NCBI GenBank assembly: GCA_028717645.1
Contig: JAQUNK010000009.1
Location: forward strand, 1-45,873
DNA length: 45,873 bases
Source: Candidatus Omnitrophota bacterium
GTDB taxonomy: Bacteria; Omnitrophota; Gorgyraeia; Gygaellales; JAMWDD01
Reading direction: 5' to 3'
Shown: in pieces, positions 20,324 to 30,227 of the stretch
Layout: every line of letters starts with the position of its first letter
Position numbering within the stretch: position 1 is the stretch's first letter
The notes under the pieces: generated by a model
Seen by the model: only the letters and a program-made list of their open reading frames with translations
Databases searched by the model: none
What the model was told of the DNA's origin: nothing
Program-made: the position numbers and the translations under genes

Positions 20324-22780
20324 ATGAAATACGAAAAATTACTTGGAAAAGATAAACAGAAGTGGTTCGATATCGAAGTTACCATTGGTAATGATGGAAG
20401 CTTAATAGAGAGATACCGCCATCAGCTTAAAGTATTGTTTTCTTCTTTCACGGAAGAGGAAACAAGATCGTTAGAGCGCATATTAAAGGCTCGAAAAGAA
20501 GATTTTATTGACAAAAATTCTAGGATTACAAAAAAATTACTGAAGCTGTTGTTGCTTTGGCGGTTTATTTATAGAAACAATCTTTTAATTATTGGGGAAA
20601 TTCTAAGCATATACGAAACAGGTCGAGCTTTAGAGAAAGCAATATTTTTAAAACTTGCAGAAGATTTGTTTGAAAAAAATAAGTTTCCTTTTAATGTCTA
20701 TGCATATTGTGCATTTCGCAAGTTAGGCAGTCCTACGACGTGGCTATATTTTCACAGCAATATTTCAAAAGCTGGAATAAAGCAATTATTGAATCAACAA
20801 GCTGTAAAGTCGCTGTGCAAGTATTTAACATTCCACAAAAAGCAAAGAATGGCGCTCCGCATTCCAGAAGAAATAGGTGATAAAATTCTATTCTTTATTG
20901 CTAAATCGTCTGAAGGGGTGCTTGTGAGAGGACAAAAGCATAATAAAGAAGCCCAGAAATCGGTTTATTCTCTGCTAATATTAGATTTAGAAAAGAGAAG
21001 GGTTGGTATAATATCAAGGAGTAAAAAAGAAGTTTTCCTCGTGCACAGCTATTTAAAAACTAAGATATTCCCGGATCAGCTGCTTGCTCCTAGAAAAGAT
21101 GTGGAGTGTAACCCCAGAGATGTATTTACAAACCTATTGGCAATTTGCCAAAAAAATCCTGAGATTCAGATGCATAAACTCGATTTAAAAAGAACAAACC
21201 TTTCTCATAGTCCTAACCTTAGGCTAAGAAGCAATGACGGAAGACCAATAAATGATGCAATTGCTGATTTACAAAATTGTTATAAGGATATAGGAATCAG
21301 TGATTTAAAAAGTATCGAATATTCTATTAAGGGTCAGAGAGCAAATGTTTATTCTTACGGACAAGATGAATGGCAAAGAAGATTCTTAAATGTTTCTTCT
21401 CAGGGGAAGGGAAATCTTTCAGAGGAAGAAATTCTGGAGGAATTGAGGAAAGTACTCGAGCTTGATATAAAAGAAACGCGTTTTGTTATAGAGAAACTTA
21501 AGACACAAGAGATTATTGAGAAAATATTAAGAGATAAGAAATTGTTGCTAGAGCCACCTATACCAGCATATGTTGAAAAATTGGTAACAGAGTTAGTTAA
21601 GGAGAGGCTTTTAAAGACACCCAAAAGAATATCAAAAAGGATTTGTGAAGATTTGGGGTGCAGTACAAGCTCGTGGGTAGATTGGACATGCCCTAGATGC
21701 GGAAGGCAAATGATAGTTCTAGGAGAAGAAATAACTATTGATTTAAGGGAGTCATTTTTTAATAAGGAGCTGGTAGATAAACTAAGCGAGAAATTTACCG
21801 ATTTTGAAATAGCCAAAAGAACCAAACAGAGAAGACTCAAGTCTAAGTCTTTAATTCATGTTGTAGATGATAAAAGCCAAGTTGCCTTTTATATAGTTAC
21901 TCTTATAAACAGGAAAGACATTTCATTTTTGAGAGCACTAGCTAGAGAAGGCCCGGCTTTAATTGCCCTATGTCACCCCCAATTAAAGAACCGGAAAGAT
22001 GAAATTGTCGGATTAGGAGCTTATTTTTTAGAACTTTCTTCTGTACTTGATGCTTTAAAAAAAGAATCAGATTCTGGTGATTCTCTCTTAGGATCAATAT
22101 TCTCACAAGCACTTACTTCGCAAAAACAACAGACTTTGGAAAGAATCTATCGAAATTTAAAGGATTCTGAGAAATCGCTACGTGAGAAAGGAAAAGAGTA
22201 TGAAGAAATCGCATTTGAAATAGATATTAAGAATATACTTCAAGCATTGGTTCCCAAAGTAGTACGTTTAGGTTCAGAATATAGCGGACAATCAGTGCCG
22301 GATGGGTTTTGTTCATTCTATAGGGAGAGATTTAATAAACGCTATTTATTTGCTTGGGACGCAAAGTTTAGTCTGGCAAAAAAATACAGACTGACAAGTT
22401 TCGATTTTACAAAACAGAAAAAATATATAAAATGGATAAACGAATCTAAAGAACCTAAAGAGACAGGTAATCTTTGGATATATGCAATTGTTTCTAATTT
22501 CGATCAAATTGATAACTATAAGACAGTTTTAAGAAAATTAAGCAGGTGGAAGCAAAAACCGAGGAACTGTAAGATATTATTGATTGAAGAAAAAATATTA
22601 ATTGAGTTAGCAGGTTGGGTTTTAAATAATTGGGTCAAAATTTTAGAGAAAGGTCCAGAAATATCGGAAACCTTTTTTGCCTGGATTAGATCAAATGAGA
22701 GGGAAAAGAGCGGTAGGTGGATTTACTGTACGGGCATAGATTGGGTAAGTTTAAAAAGTCAATTAGAAGCATTGGTGTAG
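20324..22780 (+). CDS. Large unrecognised protein with possible PD-(D/E)XK nuclease site
   Basis: From the ATG at 20324 the product has 818 residues; a GTG at 20297 would add nine. Neither has a clear ribosome site. The N-terminal half is helical and charged. A zinc-type segment WTCPRCGRQM lies in the middle. In the C-terminal part, SGQSVPDGF (Asp about 659) is followed after 19 residues by FAWDAKFS (Asp about 679, Lys about 681), which fits the PD-x(n)-D-x-K pattern of restriction-like nucleases. I know no family with this full architecture. Low GC and defence-type neighbours suggest a transferred defence gene. Confidence 0.7.
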   Translation: MKYEKLLGKDKQKWFDIEVTIGNDGSLIERYRHQLKVLFSSFTEEETRSLERILKARKEDFIDKNSRITKKLLKLLLLWRFIYRNNLLIIGEILSIYETGRALEKAIFLKLAEDLFEKNKFPFNVYAYCAFRKLGSPTTWLYFHSNISKAGIKQLLNQQAVKSLCKYLTFHKKQRMALRIPEEIGDKILFFIAKSSEGVLVRGQKHNKEAQKSVYSLLILDLEKRRVGIISRSKKEVFLVHSYLKTKIFPDQLLAPRKDVECNPRDVFTNLLAICQKNPEIQMHKLDLKRTNLSHSPNLRLRSNDGRPINDAIADLQNCYKDIGISDLKSIEYSIKGQRANVYSYGQDEWQRRFLNVSSQGKGNLSEEEILEELRKVLELDIKETRFVIEKLKTQEIIEKILRDKKLLLEPPIPAYVEKLVTELVKERLLKTPKRISKRICEDLGCSTSSWVDWTCPRCGRQMIVLGEEITIDLRESFFNKELVDKLSEKFTDFEIAKRTKQRRLKSKSLIHVVDDKSQVAFYIVTLINRKDISFLRALAREGPALIALCHPQLKNRKDEIVGLGAYFLELSSVLDALKKESDSGDSLLGSIFSQALTSQKQQTLERIYRNLKDSEKSLREKGKEYEEIAFEIDIKNILQALVPKVVRLGSEYSGQSVPDGFCSFYRERFNKRYLFAWDAKFSLAKKYRLTSFDFTKQKKYIKWINESKEPKETGNLWIYAIVSNFDQIDNYKTVLRKLSRWKQKPRNCKILLIEEKILIELAGWVLNNWVKILEKGPEISETFFAWIRSNEREKSGRWIYCTGIDWVSLKSQLEALV

Positions 22781-22817
22781 AAAAAAATGAAGGCAACTCT
22801 CCAAAAAAAAGATAAAA

Positions 22818-23660
22818 ATGTACAATTTCGATAATACCACTACGCGATTTAGCCTTTTGAATGCTTTAAGATTGGCTGAGGCATCTAGCTTGGTTTATGA
22901 TCCGTTGAGCGCAGTCGAAAGTAAGGTAAAAAATGAATGGGGTTTTCCAAAATGTGAGTTATTCGATGACCATGATACCCAGGCATTTATGTGTAGTAAT
23001 GAGACAATGATAATTTTGGCCTTCAGGGGATCGCAAACCCCGGAAGATTGGCAGACCGATTTTAAAGTAAGATTGGTGGCTTCGGCTTTTGGGCGAGTGC
23101 ACAGGGGTTTTAATGAAGGGCTGGATTATATTTGGGGGGACGTCGAGCGTATTCTAGCGCTATTTCGAGATCAAAACCAGAAAATTTGGGTAACTGGCCA
23201 TAGTCTGGGAGCAGCTTTGGCGGCTCTGGCAGTAGATCGCTTAACAGAAGAGGAAATGGATGTCAGTGGGTTATACACTTTCGGTCAGCCCAGGGTAGGG
23301 GATAATAAATTTGCGGATAATTTTGATGATAAGATAAAATATCGTTCCTTCCGGTTTGTTAATGATGAAGATATAGTAACCAGGGTTCCACCGAGGTCAT
23401 TAGGATATGCGCACATTGGAACGGTCCGCTACTTTGATTGTCACGGAGACCTGTATACAGATAATATTTTCTGGAGAAAATGGTTGAGCTATTCGGAAAG
23501 CGCCACTGTGCGTTCTTCGGATCGTTTCAGCGAACTAAAAAGCCAGTATCCTAATGGGTTAGAAGATCACAGCCTTAATCGTTATATAAAGAATATCCGA
23601 AAGAATTATATTAAGGAAACAGGATTCAAAACCTACAAAGACTATTTAGATAGTATGTAG
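22818..23660 (+). CDS. Class 3 lipase-like alpha/beta hydrolase
   Basis: This 280-residue protein has the class 3 lipase core: IILAFRGSQTPEDWQTDF, then VHRGFNEGLDYIW, and the nucleophile elbow VTGHSLGAALAAL with Ser129. YTFGQPRVGDNKFADNF, the acid region FVNDEDIVTRVPP (about 180-192) and a late His (HSLNRY or YAHIG) complete a likely triad. There is no signal peptide, so it acts in the cytoplasm or on the inner membrane face. It follows the nuclease-like gene after 37 bases and has higher GC than it. A membrane-damaging effector in a defence module is possible but unproven. Confidence 0.88.
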   Translation: MYNFDNTTTRFSLLNALRLAEASSLVYDPLSAVESKVKNEWGFPKCELFDDHDTQAFMCSNETMIILAFRGSQTPEDWQTDFKVRLVASAFGRVHRGFNEGLDYIWGDVERILALFRDQNQKIWVTGHSLGAALAALAVDRLTEEEMDVSGLYTFGQPRVGDNKFADNFDDKIKYRSFRFVNDEDIVTRVPPRSLGYAHIGTVRYFDCHGDLYTDNIFWRKWLSYSESATVRSSDRFSELKSQYPNGLEDHSLNRYIKNIRKNYIKETGFKTYKDYLDSM

Positions 23661-23759
23661 AAAATAGCGGTCGATTCCCATTTTGGTTTTTATGGTTAAT
23701 TACTCGTTCTGAAACGGAATTATATTCTACTCGTCTTAAATTTACCAACTTTCCTACCT

Positions 23760-23796
23760 GTATACAGAGAGTTTTTCTGCCGCGTCATATTTCTGG
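23760..23796. repeat. Direct repeat B flanking the 19.3-23.8 kb module
   Basis: The copy matches 19274-19310 at 34 of 37 positions, the three differences being together. It lies 100 bases after the lipase gene. The rest of 23661-23937 holds no gene that I can support; an AGCGGAGA/TCTCCGCT inverted pair occurs near 23846 and 23899. Confidence 0.75.
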
Positions 23797-23937
23797 GCGT
23801 CTCTCTAGGGTTCACCTCCTTATTGACCCCTTTCTGGAATTCTGAGCGGAGATACCTATTAAAAACAATAAGGTTAAGACAATAATAGTTAGTTAGATTT
23901 CTCCGCTTTCTGCGTCAGTTATAGTGGGAGGTGTAAA

Positions 23938-24117
23938 ATGATTGGTCCAATTATTTGGCTTTGGAATATAAGGCATAGGAAGCTGATTGAGGAAACAAAG
24001 GCTATAATCAGGTTGCATCAATTCCTGCGGTATGATTGCGAATTGAAAGAGGCGGATAGGTTGAGGACGAAGGATTTGAAGGATCTGTTGAGGCGCTTAA
24101 AAACAAAGCCAGGATAA
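23938..24117 (+). CDS. Hypothetical 59-residue protein
   Basis: GTGGGAGGTGTAAA precedes the ATG. The product MIGPIIWLWNIRHRKLIEET continues as a highly charged helix with many Arg, Lys and Glu. The short hydrophobic start could touch the membrane. It may be coiled coil. No family is recognised; the ribosome site is the main support. Confidence 0.5.
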   Translation: MIGPIIWLWNIRHRKLIEETKAIIRLHQFLRYDCELKEADRLRTKDLKDLLRRLKTKPG

Positions 24118-24142
24118 AAAATTTAAGGGGAAGAGTTTTTCA

Positions 24143-24170
24143 TTGTGAAATAAATTTGTTGTGGTAAAAT
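24143..24170 (+). promoter_or_regulatory. Putative promoter of the type III/SNF2 defence operon
   Basis: TTGTGA (24143-24148) and TAAAAT (24165-24170) are separated by 16 bases, about 30 bases before the start of the helix-turn-helix gene. Confidence 0.5.
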
Positions 24171-24201
24171 ATGTTCTAAAATGTAACAGGGAGAACTTTC
24201 A

Positions 24202-24417
24202 ATGAAAGAACTCGTTAAGGCATTTACTGTAGAAGAGATAGCAGAATATTTGCGTCTGCATCCGTATACTATACGAAGATTGGCTAGGGAAAAGAAAATA
24301 CCGGCTTTTCGTGCTGGCGGCCAGTGGCGTTTTCGGAAGGATGATATTGGCCAGTGGTCGAAATCATATCCATTTGCGCTCGGGAATAAAAAATTAAAGG
24401 GGCAATGGCATAAATGA
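24202..24417 (+). CDS. Excisionase-type helix-turn-helix protein heading the defence operon
   Basis: This 71-residue HTH_17-like protein reads AFTVEEIAEYLRLHPYTIRRLAREKKIPAFRAGGQWRFRKDDIGQW, a winged-helix DNA-binding unit. GGGAGAA precedes the ATG. Its end overlaps the helicase gene by four bases, so it is co-transcribed with the defence genes and is probably their regulator. It parallels the 59-residue protein before the AbiE pair. Confidence 0.82.
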   Translation: MKELVKAFTVEEIAEYLRLHPYTIRRLAREKKIPAFRAGGQWRFRKDDIGQWSKSYPFALGNKKLKGQWHK

Positions 24418-27400
24418 TACAAAGTTTTAATAATAAAACCGAGAAAGTCGGAGATGATTTTAAAAAGAATATCGGTAAAGACAGCCGACTGCAAGTCGCG
24501 GCCGGCATTTTTACTATTTACGGTTTTGAGTGTCTCAATGTTGAATTAAAAAAGATCGATAAGTTAAGTTTTATATTCACGGATCCTACCTTTATCGAGG
24601 TTGATAAAAATAGGCGAGAGAAAAAACTATTTCAAATTAAAGCTGATTCCCGGCAAAAAGCCATTAGCGGGTCTGAGTTTGAAATAAATTTAAAGAACGA
24701 ACTTAAAGGGAAGGCAATCGCTAAAGAATGCAAGAAATGGATTGAGCAAAAAGCAATATTTAAAGCCAATATTGGGGATAAATATATCCAGCCGCATATA
24801 ACGCTTGAGAATGGTGAGAATAAATATGTGTATATGGGGATAAATGAATTTAGCAGTGCCGGGTTTGGCTATGAAAAAGACAATTCAATTTTGCACCAGA
24901 TCATTAAAACAGATGATTATGAAGCGACTAAGCAGTACATCCAAAATTTTGAAGAAGTTTGGAATGATGAAAAGATAGTAAAGAACGTGACCGACGAGGT
25001 TCTCGGATATATCGCGGACCTTTATAAGGAAAACTCCCCGGAATTTATCTATTACCTGACGCTCTATAATATCTTTGATGAGTTTTTGGAGGATATTTCC
25101 GAGGATGAACTTGCCAATGAGAAAACCGGCTTTAAGAATTCCGTAATTTGGAATAAGCTCTACGATTTTCAAAAAGACGCCGCTTTAGGAATTGTTAACA
25201 AATTAGAACGGCATAATGGGTGTATTCTTGCAGATAGTGTGGGCCTTGGGAAAACTTTTTCTGCCTTAGCTGTTATTAAATATTATCAGGAGAGAAACCG
25301 CACTGTACTCGTGCTTTGTCCGAAAAGGCTGGGAGATAATTGGCGGACTTTCTTGAACAATTATGACGACAATCCCTTGTTTAAGGATCGTTTGAATTAT
25401 CATGTCTTGTATCACACGGATTTATCCAGAGATCAGGGGCAATCAAACGGTGTCGATCTGTCTAGAGTCAATTGGGGTAATTATGATCTGGTCGTGATCG
25501 ATGAATCGCATAATTTTAGAAATAATGACCCTCGAAAAGATAGGGTGACACGATATCAGAGACTGTTGAACGATGTCATGAAGGCCGGAGTTAAGACAAA
25601 AGTTCTTATGCTTTCAGCGACCCCGGTCAACAACAGGTTTACCGACTTAAAAAATCAGATCGCTCTGGCCTGTGAAGGTGAAACAAATATTGCTGACGGG
25701 AGGATGGATACAGACAAATCGATCGATACCATCCTGACAAATGCGCAGAGAGTTTTCAATGACTGGTCAAAATTGCCGGTTGAAGAACGTACCAGCCAAG
25801 AGCTGTTGAAACGGCTTAATGCGAATTTTGATTTTTTTAAGTTACTTGACAGCGTCACAATAGCCCGAAGCCGAAGACATATAGAAAAGTATTACGATAT
25901 CAATAAGATCGGGAAATTTCCCAACAGGTTAAAACCGGTCACCCATCACGCTGATATTACAGAACTAGAAGGGTTTATTGAAATATCGGAGCTTTACAAA
26001 GAACTCTCGAAATTGTCAATGGTTATCTACTCTCCCACTGAATATATTTTAGACAACAAACGGCAATTTTACAGTGAAATTTACGACACAAAGCTCAACG
26101 GAGATTTTAGTTTTAAACAGGTTCATAGGGAAAGAAACCTCCAAACCCTTATGAGGGTAAATTTCCTTAAACGGCTAGAAAGTTCAGTGGATTCCTTCAG
26201 GATCACTCTTGGCAAATTTATCAGTGAGATCGAGCGGATTATTAATAAGATTGAGGAGTTCGAAAAAACCGGGGCTCAGGGATCGGTTGAGGCTATCCAG
26301 TTCGGCGATATCAATCTCGATGCTGATAGTGACGACTGGTTAAACGATGAATTTAGCGTCGGAGGTAAAGTTAGAGTTAACTTGGAGGATATGAATACAA
26401 CAGGGTGGAAGCAGGATTTGGAGGCTGACGTTCTTGTTGCCAAAGCAATATTCAGAGAGATGGAAAAGGTAACGCCCGAACATGATACAAAACTTAGAGA
26501 TCTAAAAGTATTCATCAAGAACAAATTGAGATCCCCTGTTAATCCTGGAAATAGGAAAATTCTGATATTCAGTGCTTTTGCGGATACGGTGAATTATCTA
26601 TACGAAAATCTTGCCGGGTACAATAAAACGCTTGGCCTTGAGACCGCAAAATTGACAGGATCAGATGAGAACAAGACCACACTAAAGTTAAACAACAACT
26701 TTAATAATATTCTGATCAATTTCTCCCCGCGATCCAAGGAGCGCAGAGATAAGTCAGCGCCGGAAATAGACGTCTTAATAGCGACGGACTGTATTTCCGA
26801 AGGACAGAACTTGCAGGATTGCGACATGCTGATTAATTATGATATTCATTGGAACCCTGTGCGTATTATCCAGAGGTTTGGCCGTATAGACAGGATCGGC
26901 TCAACGAATAAAGATATTCAGCTGGTCAACTTCTGGCCGCAGTTATCCCTTGATGATTATATAAATCTGAAAAATCGGGTTGAAAACAAGATGTTTATCG
27001 TTGATGCGACAGCAACCGGTGAAGATAACGTCCTGACGAATAAATCTTCGGATCTGTTATTTAGGAAGAAACAACTGGAAAGATTACAGGAAGAGATTGT
27101 TGATATCGAAGATATGGGTTCAGGCGTTTCAATTACCGATCTGGGGCTAAATGATTTCCGCATGGATTTAGTGAACTATATAAAAGATAGCGGGAGTCTT
27201 GCGAACGTTGCTAATGGGATGCATACGGTTTGCGGGAAAGACGTTGAGCGTGGGATTAAAGAAGGTGTTATTTTTGTCTTAAAAAATATTAACAGCGAAG
27301 TCAATATTGACAAGACCAATCAGCTTCATCCGTTTTATTTAGTGTACATAACTGCCAATGGGGAGATTTCTTCTAATCATTTGAACGTGAAAACCACGCT

Positions 27401-27659
27401 AGATATCCTTCGAGCGCTTTGTAAGGGCAATAGTGAACCCTTAAAAGACGTGTATGAAGTGTTTAATGATGAGACTGACGACGGCAAAAATATGGCCAAG
27501 TATTCTGGATTACTGAACAAGGCTATCGAATCCGTGCTTCATGTGAAAGATGAAAGCGACGTGGACAGCCTTTTTACGGCTGGAGGCACCACCGCGCTCA
27601 TGAACAATATAAAGGGCCTTGAGGATTTCGAACTCTTGACTTTTATGGTGATTAAGTAA
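24414..27659 (+). CDS. SNF2/superfamily 2 helicase-like ATPase
   Basis: The 1081-residue protein has an N-terminal region of about 250 residues, then both halves of a SNF2-type motor. Motifs are Walker A ADSVGLGKTFSAL (about 272-285), VLVLCPKRLGDNW, DEAH-type VVIDESHNF (about 361), LSATPVNN, and in the second half LIATDCISEGQNLQ and RIIQRFGRIDRIGS. Residues about 520-720 form an insertion. The C-terminal 200 residues are unrecognised. Such helicases occur in phage-defence systems, where they translocate on or remodel DNA. It overlaps the HTH gene and is followed by a DUF4391 gene sharing its last base. Confidence 0.9.
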   Translation: MIQSFNNKTEKVGDDFKKNIGKDSRLQVAAGIFTIYGFECLNVELKKIDKLSFIFTDPTFIEVDKNRREKKLFQIKADSRQKAISGSEFEINLKNELKGKAIAKECKKWIEQKAIFKANIGDKYIQPHITLENGENKYVYMGINEFSSAGFGYEKDNSILHQIIKTDDYEATKQYIQNFEEVWNDEKIVKNVTDEVLGYIADLYKENSPEFIYYLTLYNIFDEFLEDISEDELANEKTGFKNSVIWNKLYDFQKDAALGIVNKLERHNGCILADSVGLGKTFSALAVIKYYQERNRTVLVLCPKRLGDNWRTFLNNYDDNPLFKDRLNYHVLYHTDLSRDQGQSNGVDLSRVNWGNYDLVVIDESHNFRNNDPRKDRVTRYQRLLNDVMKAGVKTKVLMLSATPVNNRFTDLKNQIALACEGETNIADGRMDTDKSIDTILTNAQRVFNDWSKLPVEERTSQELLKRLNANFDFFKLLDSVTIARSRRHIEKYYDINKIGKFPNRLKPVTHHADITELEGFIEISELYKELSKLSMVIYSPTEYILDNKRQFYSEIYDTKLNGDFSFKQVHRERNLQTLMRVNFLKRLESSVDSFRITLGKFISEIERIINKIEEFEKTGAQGSVEAIQFGDINLDADSDDWLNDEFSVGGKVRVNLEDMNTTGWKQDLEADVLVAKAIFREMEKVTPEHDTKLRDLKVFIKNKLRSPVNPGNRKILIFSAFADTVNYLYENLAGYNKTLGLETAKLTGSDENKTTLKLNNNFNNILINFSPRSKERRDKSAPEIDVLIATDCISEGQNLQDCDMLINYDIHWNPVRIIQRFGRIDRIGSTNKDIQLVNFWPQLSLDDYINLKNRVENKMFIVDATATGEDNVLTNKSSDLLFRKKQLERLQEEIVDIEDMGSGVSITDLGLNDFRMDLVNYIKDSGSLANVANGMHTVCGKDVERGIKEGVIFVLKNINSEVNIDKTNQLHPFYLVYITANGEISSNHLNVKTTLDILRALCKGNSEPLKDVYEVFNDETDDGKNMAKYSGLLNKAIESVLHVKDESDVDSLFTAGGTTALMNNIKGLEDFELLTFMVIK

Positions 27660-28297
27660 TGGCTAGTGATAACTTTAAACTGCCTAAAACAGCTTTTGTA
27701 AATAAGTTTATCGCTAAGACTAAGTTTTATGAAAAGGCGGCTTTAAGCGCAAAGTTACAGAAAGAATTTATTGATAAAATTCAAAAGATTACATGGAAAT
27801 ACAAACTGGCGGAAAGTACCATTGGCATCACAAAGACAGCCAAGGTAACCGAAATACAGATATTTGAAATTGAGCTTAAAGAGCAAGTGATACCTAAAAA
27901 TGTTTTACGGATCATTGATAAAGCGATTCCCTATCAGATCCTGTATCGATTTGTTCACAAAGAAAATGTGGCGTATGCGGTCACACTAAAAGATAGCGGT
28001 ATAGAGAATTATTATTTTTCTAGCTGGAATGAGGACAAGAGTTTTGATTTTACCGGTATTGATCTGGAGAAGGTGTACCAGAAGATCATCAAGGCGTTCA
28101 TAACGAGTGAGGCAAAAGCAAAAACCAGTTTCAATGAAATTATAGATACTGACAATAAGATAAAGGCAGTAGAAAACGAGATTGGGGTTTTGGAGAACAA
28201 AATATCAAATGAAAAGCAGTTTAACCGTAAGGTTGAGCTTAACAAAATATTATTGGAGAGAAAATCCCAGCTTAAGAAGATTAAAGAGGAGTTATAA
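27659..28297 (+). CDS. DUF4391 family protein
   Basis: The 212-residue product starts FKLPKTAFVNKFIAKTKFYE and has KIQKITWKYKLAESTIGI and VLRIIDKAIPYQILYRFVH, features of DUF4391 proteins found beside SNF2-like helicases and type III restriction genes. The last 50 residues are coiled coil (NKIKAVENEIGVLENKI). No catalytic motif is visible; an adaptor role is possible. The gene starts on the last base of the helicase stop. Confidence 0.78.
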   Translation: MASDNFKLPKTAFVNKFIAKTKFYEKAALSAKLQKEFIDKIQKITWKYKLAESTIGITKTAKVTEIQIFEIELKEQVIPKNVLRIIDKAIPYQILYRFVHKENVAYAVTLKDSGIENYYFSSWNEDKSFDFTGIDLEKVYQKIIKAFITSEAKAKTSFNEIIDTDNKIKAVENEIGVLENKISNEKQFNRKVELNKILLERKSQLKKIKEEL

Positions 28298-28299
28298 AG

Positions 28300-30225
28300 A
28301 TGGATAAAATGAAAATGCGAACACCTAATTTAACAGAAGAAAATATCGAGCGGCTCGCCTCGCTTTTCCCGAATGCTATTACCGAAATAAAAGATGAGAG
28401 CGGGGCCACAAAGAAGGCTATAGATTTCGATTTTTTGAAACAGGTTTTGTCCAAAGATATTGTAGAAGGTGATGACGAGCGCTACCGCTTGGATTGGCCC
28501 GGGAAAAAGGCATCGCTCTTGAAAGCCAATACTCCTATAACCAAAACTTTGCGACCCTGCCGGGAAGAATCAGTTAATTTTGATACGACAGAAAATCTCT
28601 ATATCGAAGGTGATAACTTTGAAGTGCTTAAAATCTTGCAGGAGAGTTATCTTGGCAAAGTGAAAATGATCTACATCGACCCGCCGTATAATACTGGGAA
28701 TGATTTTATTTATAAAGATGATTTTGCAACGAGCGAAGAAGATTACGAAGAAGAGTTGGGGGCTACCGATGAAGAAGGCGGAAAGCTGTTTAGAAATACC
28801 GACTCAAATGGCAGGTTTCATTCGGATTGGCTCTCTATGATGTATGAAAGGCTGGTGGTGGCGAGGGATTTGCTTGAAGATGACGGGGTGGTTTTTATCA
28901 GTATTAATGATAATGAAGTGCATAATCTTAGGAAAATTTGTGATGAGGTGTTTGGGGAAGAGAATTTTGTGGGCAATGTTGTCGTAGGCAAAGGAACAAC
29001 CACAGGACAAGATGCTAACCTCTTGGGCAGTAGTGTTGACTATATGCTGATGTATACTAAAATGAGTGAAGTTTTTCATCTAATTGGTTTGCCGCTTAAT
29101 GAGCAAGATAAAAAAAGATTTTCATGCGAAGATGAAAAGGGGAAATACTCAGTATTACAGTTTAGAAAAACAGGAACAAATGATCGTAGGCAGGACAGAC
29201 CAAATCTCTATTATGCACTAACGGATCCGGATGGAATTGAAATTTACCCCATTGGACCTGGAGGATACGAAAGTCGTTGGCGTACAAATCGGAAAACATT
29301 TTCTAAGTGGGAAAGTGAAAACCTAATTGAATGGAAAAAAGATAGCAGTGGTACTTACAAGCCATATGTAAAGTATTATTTAGAAGGTAGAACAAAGCAA
29401 GTATCTAACTTATGGACTGATATAGAAGGCAATAAGAAAGCCTCTATAACGATAAAATCATTATTTAATGGGAAAGTATTTGATTTTCCTAAACCAGTTG
29501 AGCTACTAATCAAATGTTGTATTATTTCCAATGTCACACACAACGATATCATCCTTGATTTTTTCTCTGGTTCTGCCACCACCGCGCACGCTGTAATGCA
29601 ACTCAACGCCGAAGATGGCGTCAATCGCAAATTCATTATGGTGCAGCTCCCCGAAAAAACCGATGAAGATAGCGAGGCCTATAAAGCTGGTTACAAAACC
29701 ATTACAGATATCGGCAAAGAACGCATCCGCCGCGCAGGCAAGAAAATAGTCGAAGAGCTTAAAGCGAAGACTCAACAACTAAAAATTGGTGAAGAACCGG
29801 TTGACGCAAGTAAACTAGATATTGGGTTCCGTGTTTACAAGACCGATGATACTAACATGAAAGATGTGTTTTATCATCCAGCCAAATTGGATCAGAAACA
29901 GCTCGCTTTCGTTGAGAGCAATATCAAGAAAGACCGCACACCGGAAGATCTCTTAACTCAGGTGATTCTCGATCTTGGTTTGGAGCTTTCTCTGCCTATT
30001 GAAACAAAGAAAATAGGCAAAAATACGGTATTTATTGTTCAAACCAACGCGCTTGTAGCGTGTTTTGACAATGATATTGACTTCAAAATAGTCGACACGA
30101 TCGCGGGGTTAAAACCCTTCAAGGTAGTTTTTAAAGATGCGAGTTTTAAGGATGACAAAGATCGTATTAATGTGGAAGAGCGGTTTAAGAGGCTTTCCCC
30201 TGAGACAAAGGTTACGGTGATATAA
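28300..30225 (+). CDS. mod: Type III restriction-modification methyltransferase (Mod)
   Basis: At 641 residues this is a beta-class amino-methyltransferase. Catalytic motif IV DPPYNTGNDFIY begins at Asp127, after the NLYIEGDNFEVLKIL segment. The SAM-binding motif I DFFSGSATTAHAVMQ is at about 419-433. The target recognition domain lies between them (about 230-400). The C-terminal YKAGYKTITDIGKERIRRA and the remaining domain match type III Mod subunits, which methylate one strand at N6-adenine. The restriction subunit gene follows after two bases. By eye the middle part is more AT-rich than either end. Confidence 0.93.
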   Translation: MDKMKMRTPNLTEENIERLASLFPNAITEIKDESGATKKAIDFDFLKQVLSKDIVEGDDERYRLDWPGKKASLLKANTPITKTLRPCREESVNFDTTENLYIEGDNFEVLKILQESYLGKVKMIYIDPPYNTGNDFIYKDDFATSEEDYEEELGATDEEGGKLFRNTDSNGRFHSDWLSMMYERLVVARDLLEDDGVVFISINDNEVHNLRKICDEVFGEENFVGNVVVGKGTTTGQDANLLGSSVDYMLMYTKMSEVFHLIGLPLNEQDKKRFSCEDEKGKYSVLQFRKTGTNDRRQDRPNLYYALTDPDGIEIYPIGPGGYESRWRTNRKTFSKWESENLIEWKKDSSGTYKPYVKYYLEGRTKQVSNLWTDIEGNKKASITIKSLFNGKVFDFPKPVELLIKCCIISNVTHNDIILDFFSGSATTAHAVMQLNAEDGVNRKFIMVQLPEKTDEDSEAYKAGYKTITDIGKERIRRAGKKIVEELKAKTQQLKIGEEPVDASKLDIGFRVYKTDDTNMKDVFYHPAKLDQKQLAFVESNIKKDRTPEDLLTQVILDLGLELSLPIETKKIGKNTVFIVQTNALVACFDNDIDFKIVDTIAGLKPFKVVFKDASFKDDKDRINVEERFKRLSPETKVTVI

Positions 30226-30227
30226 GA

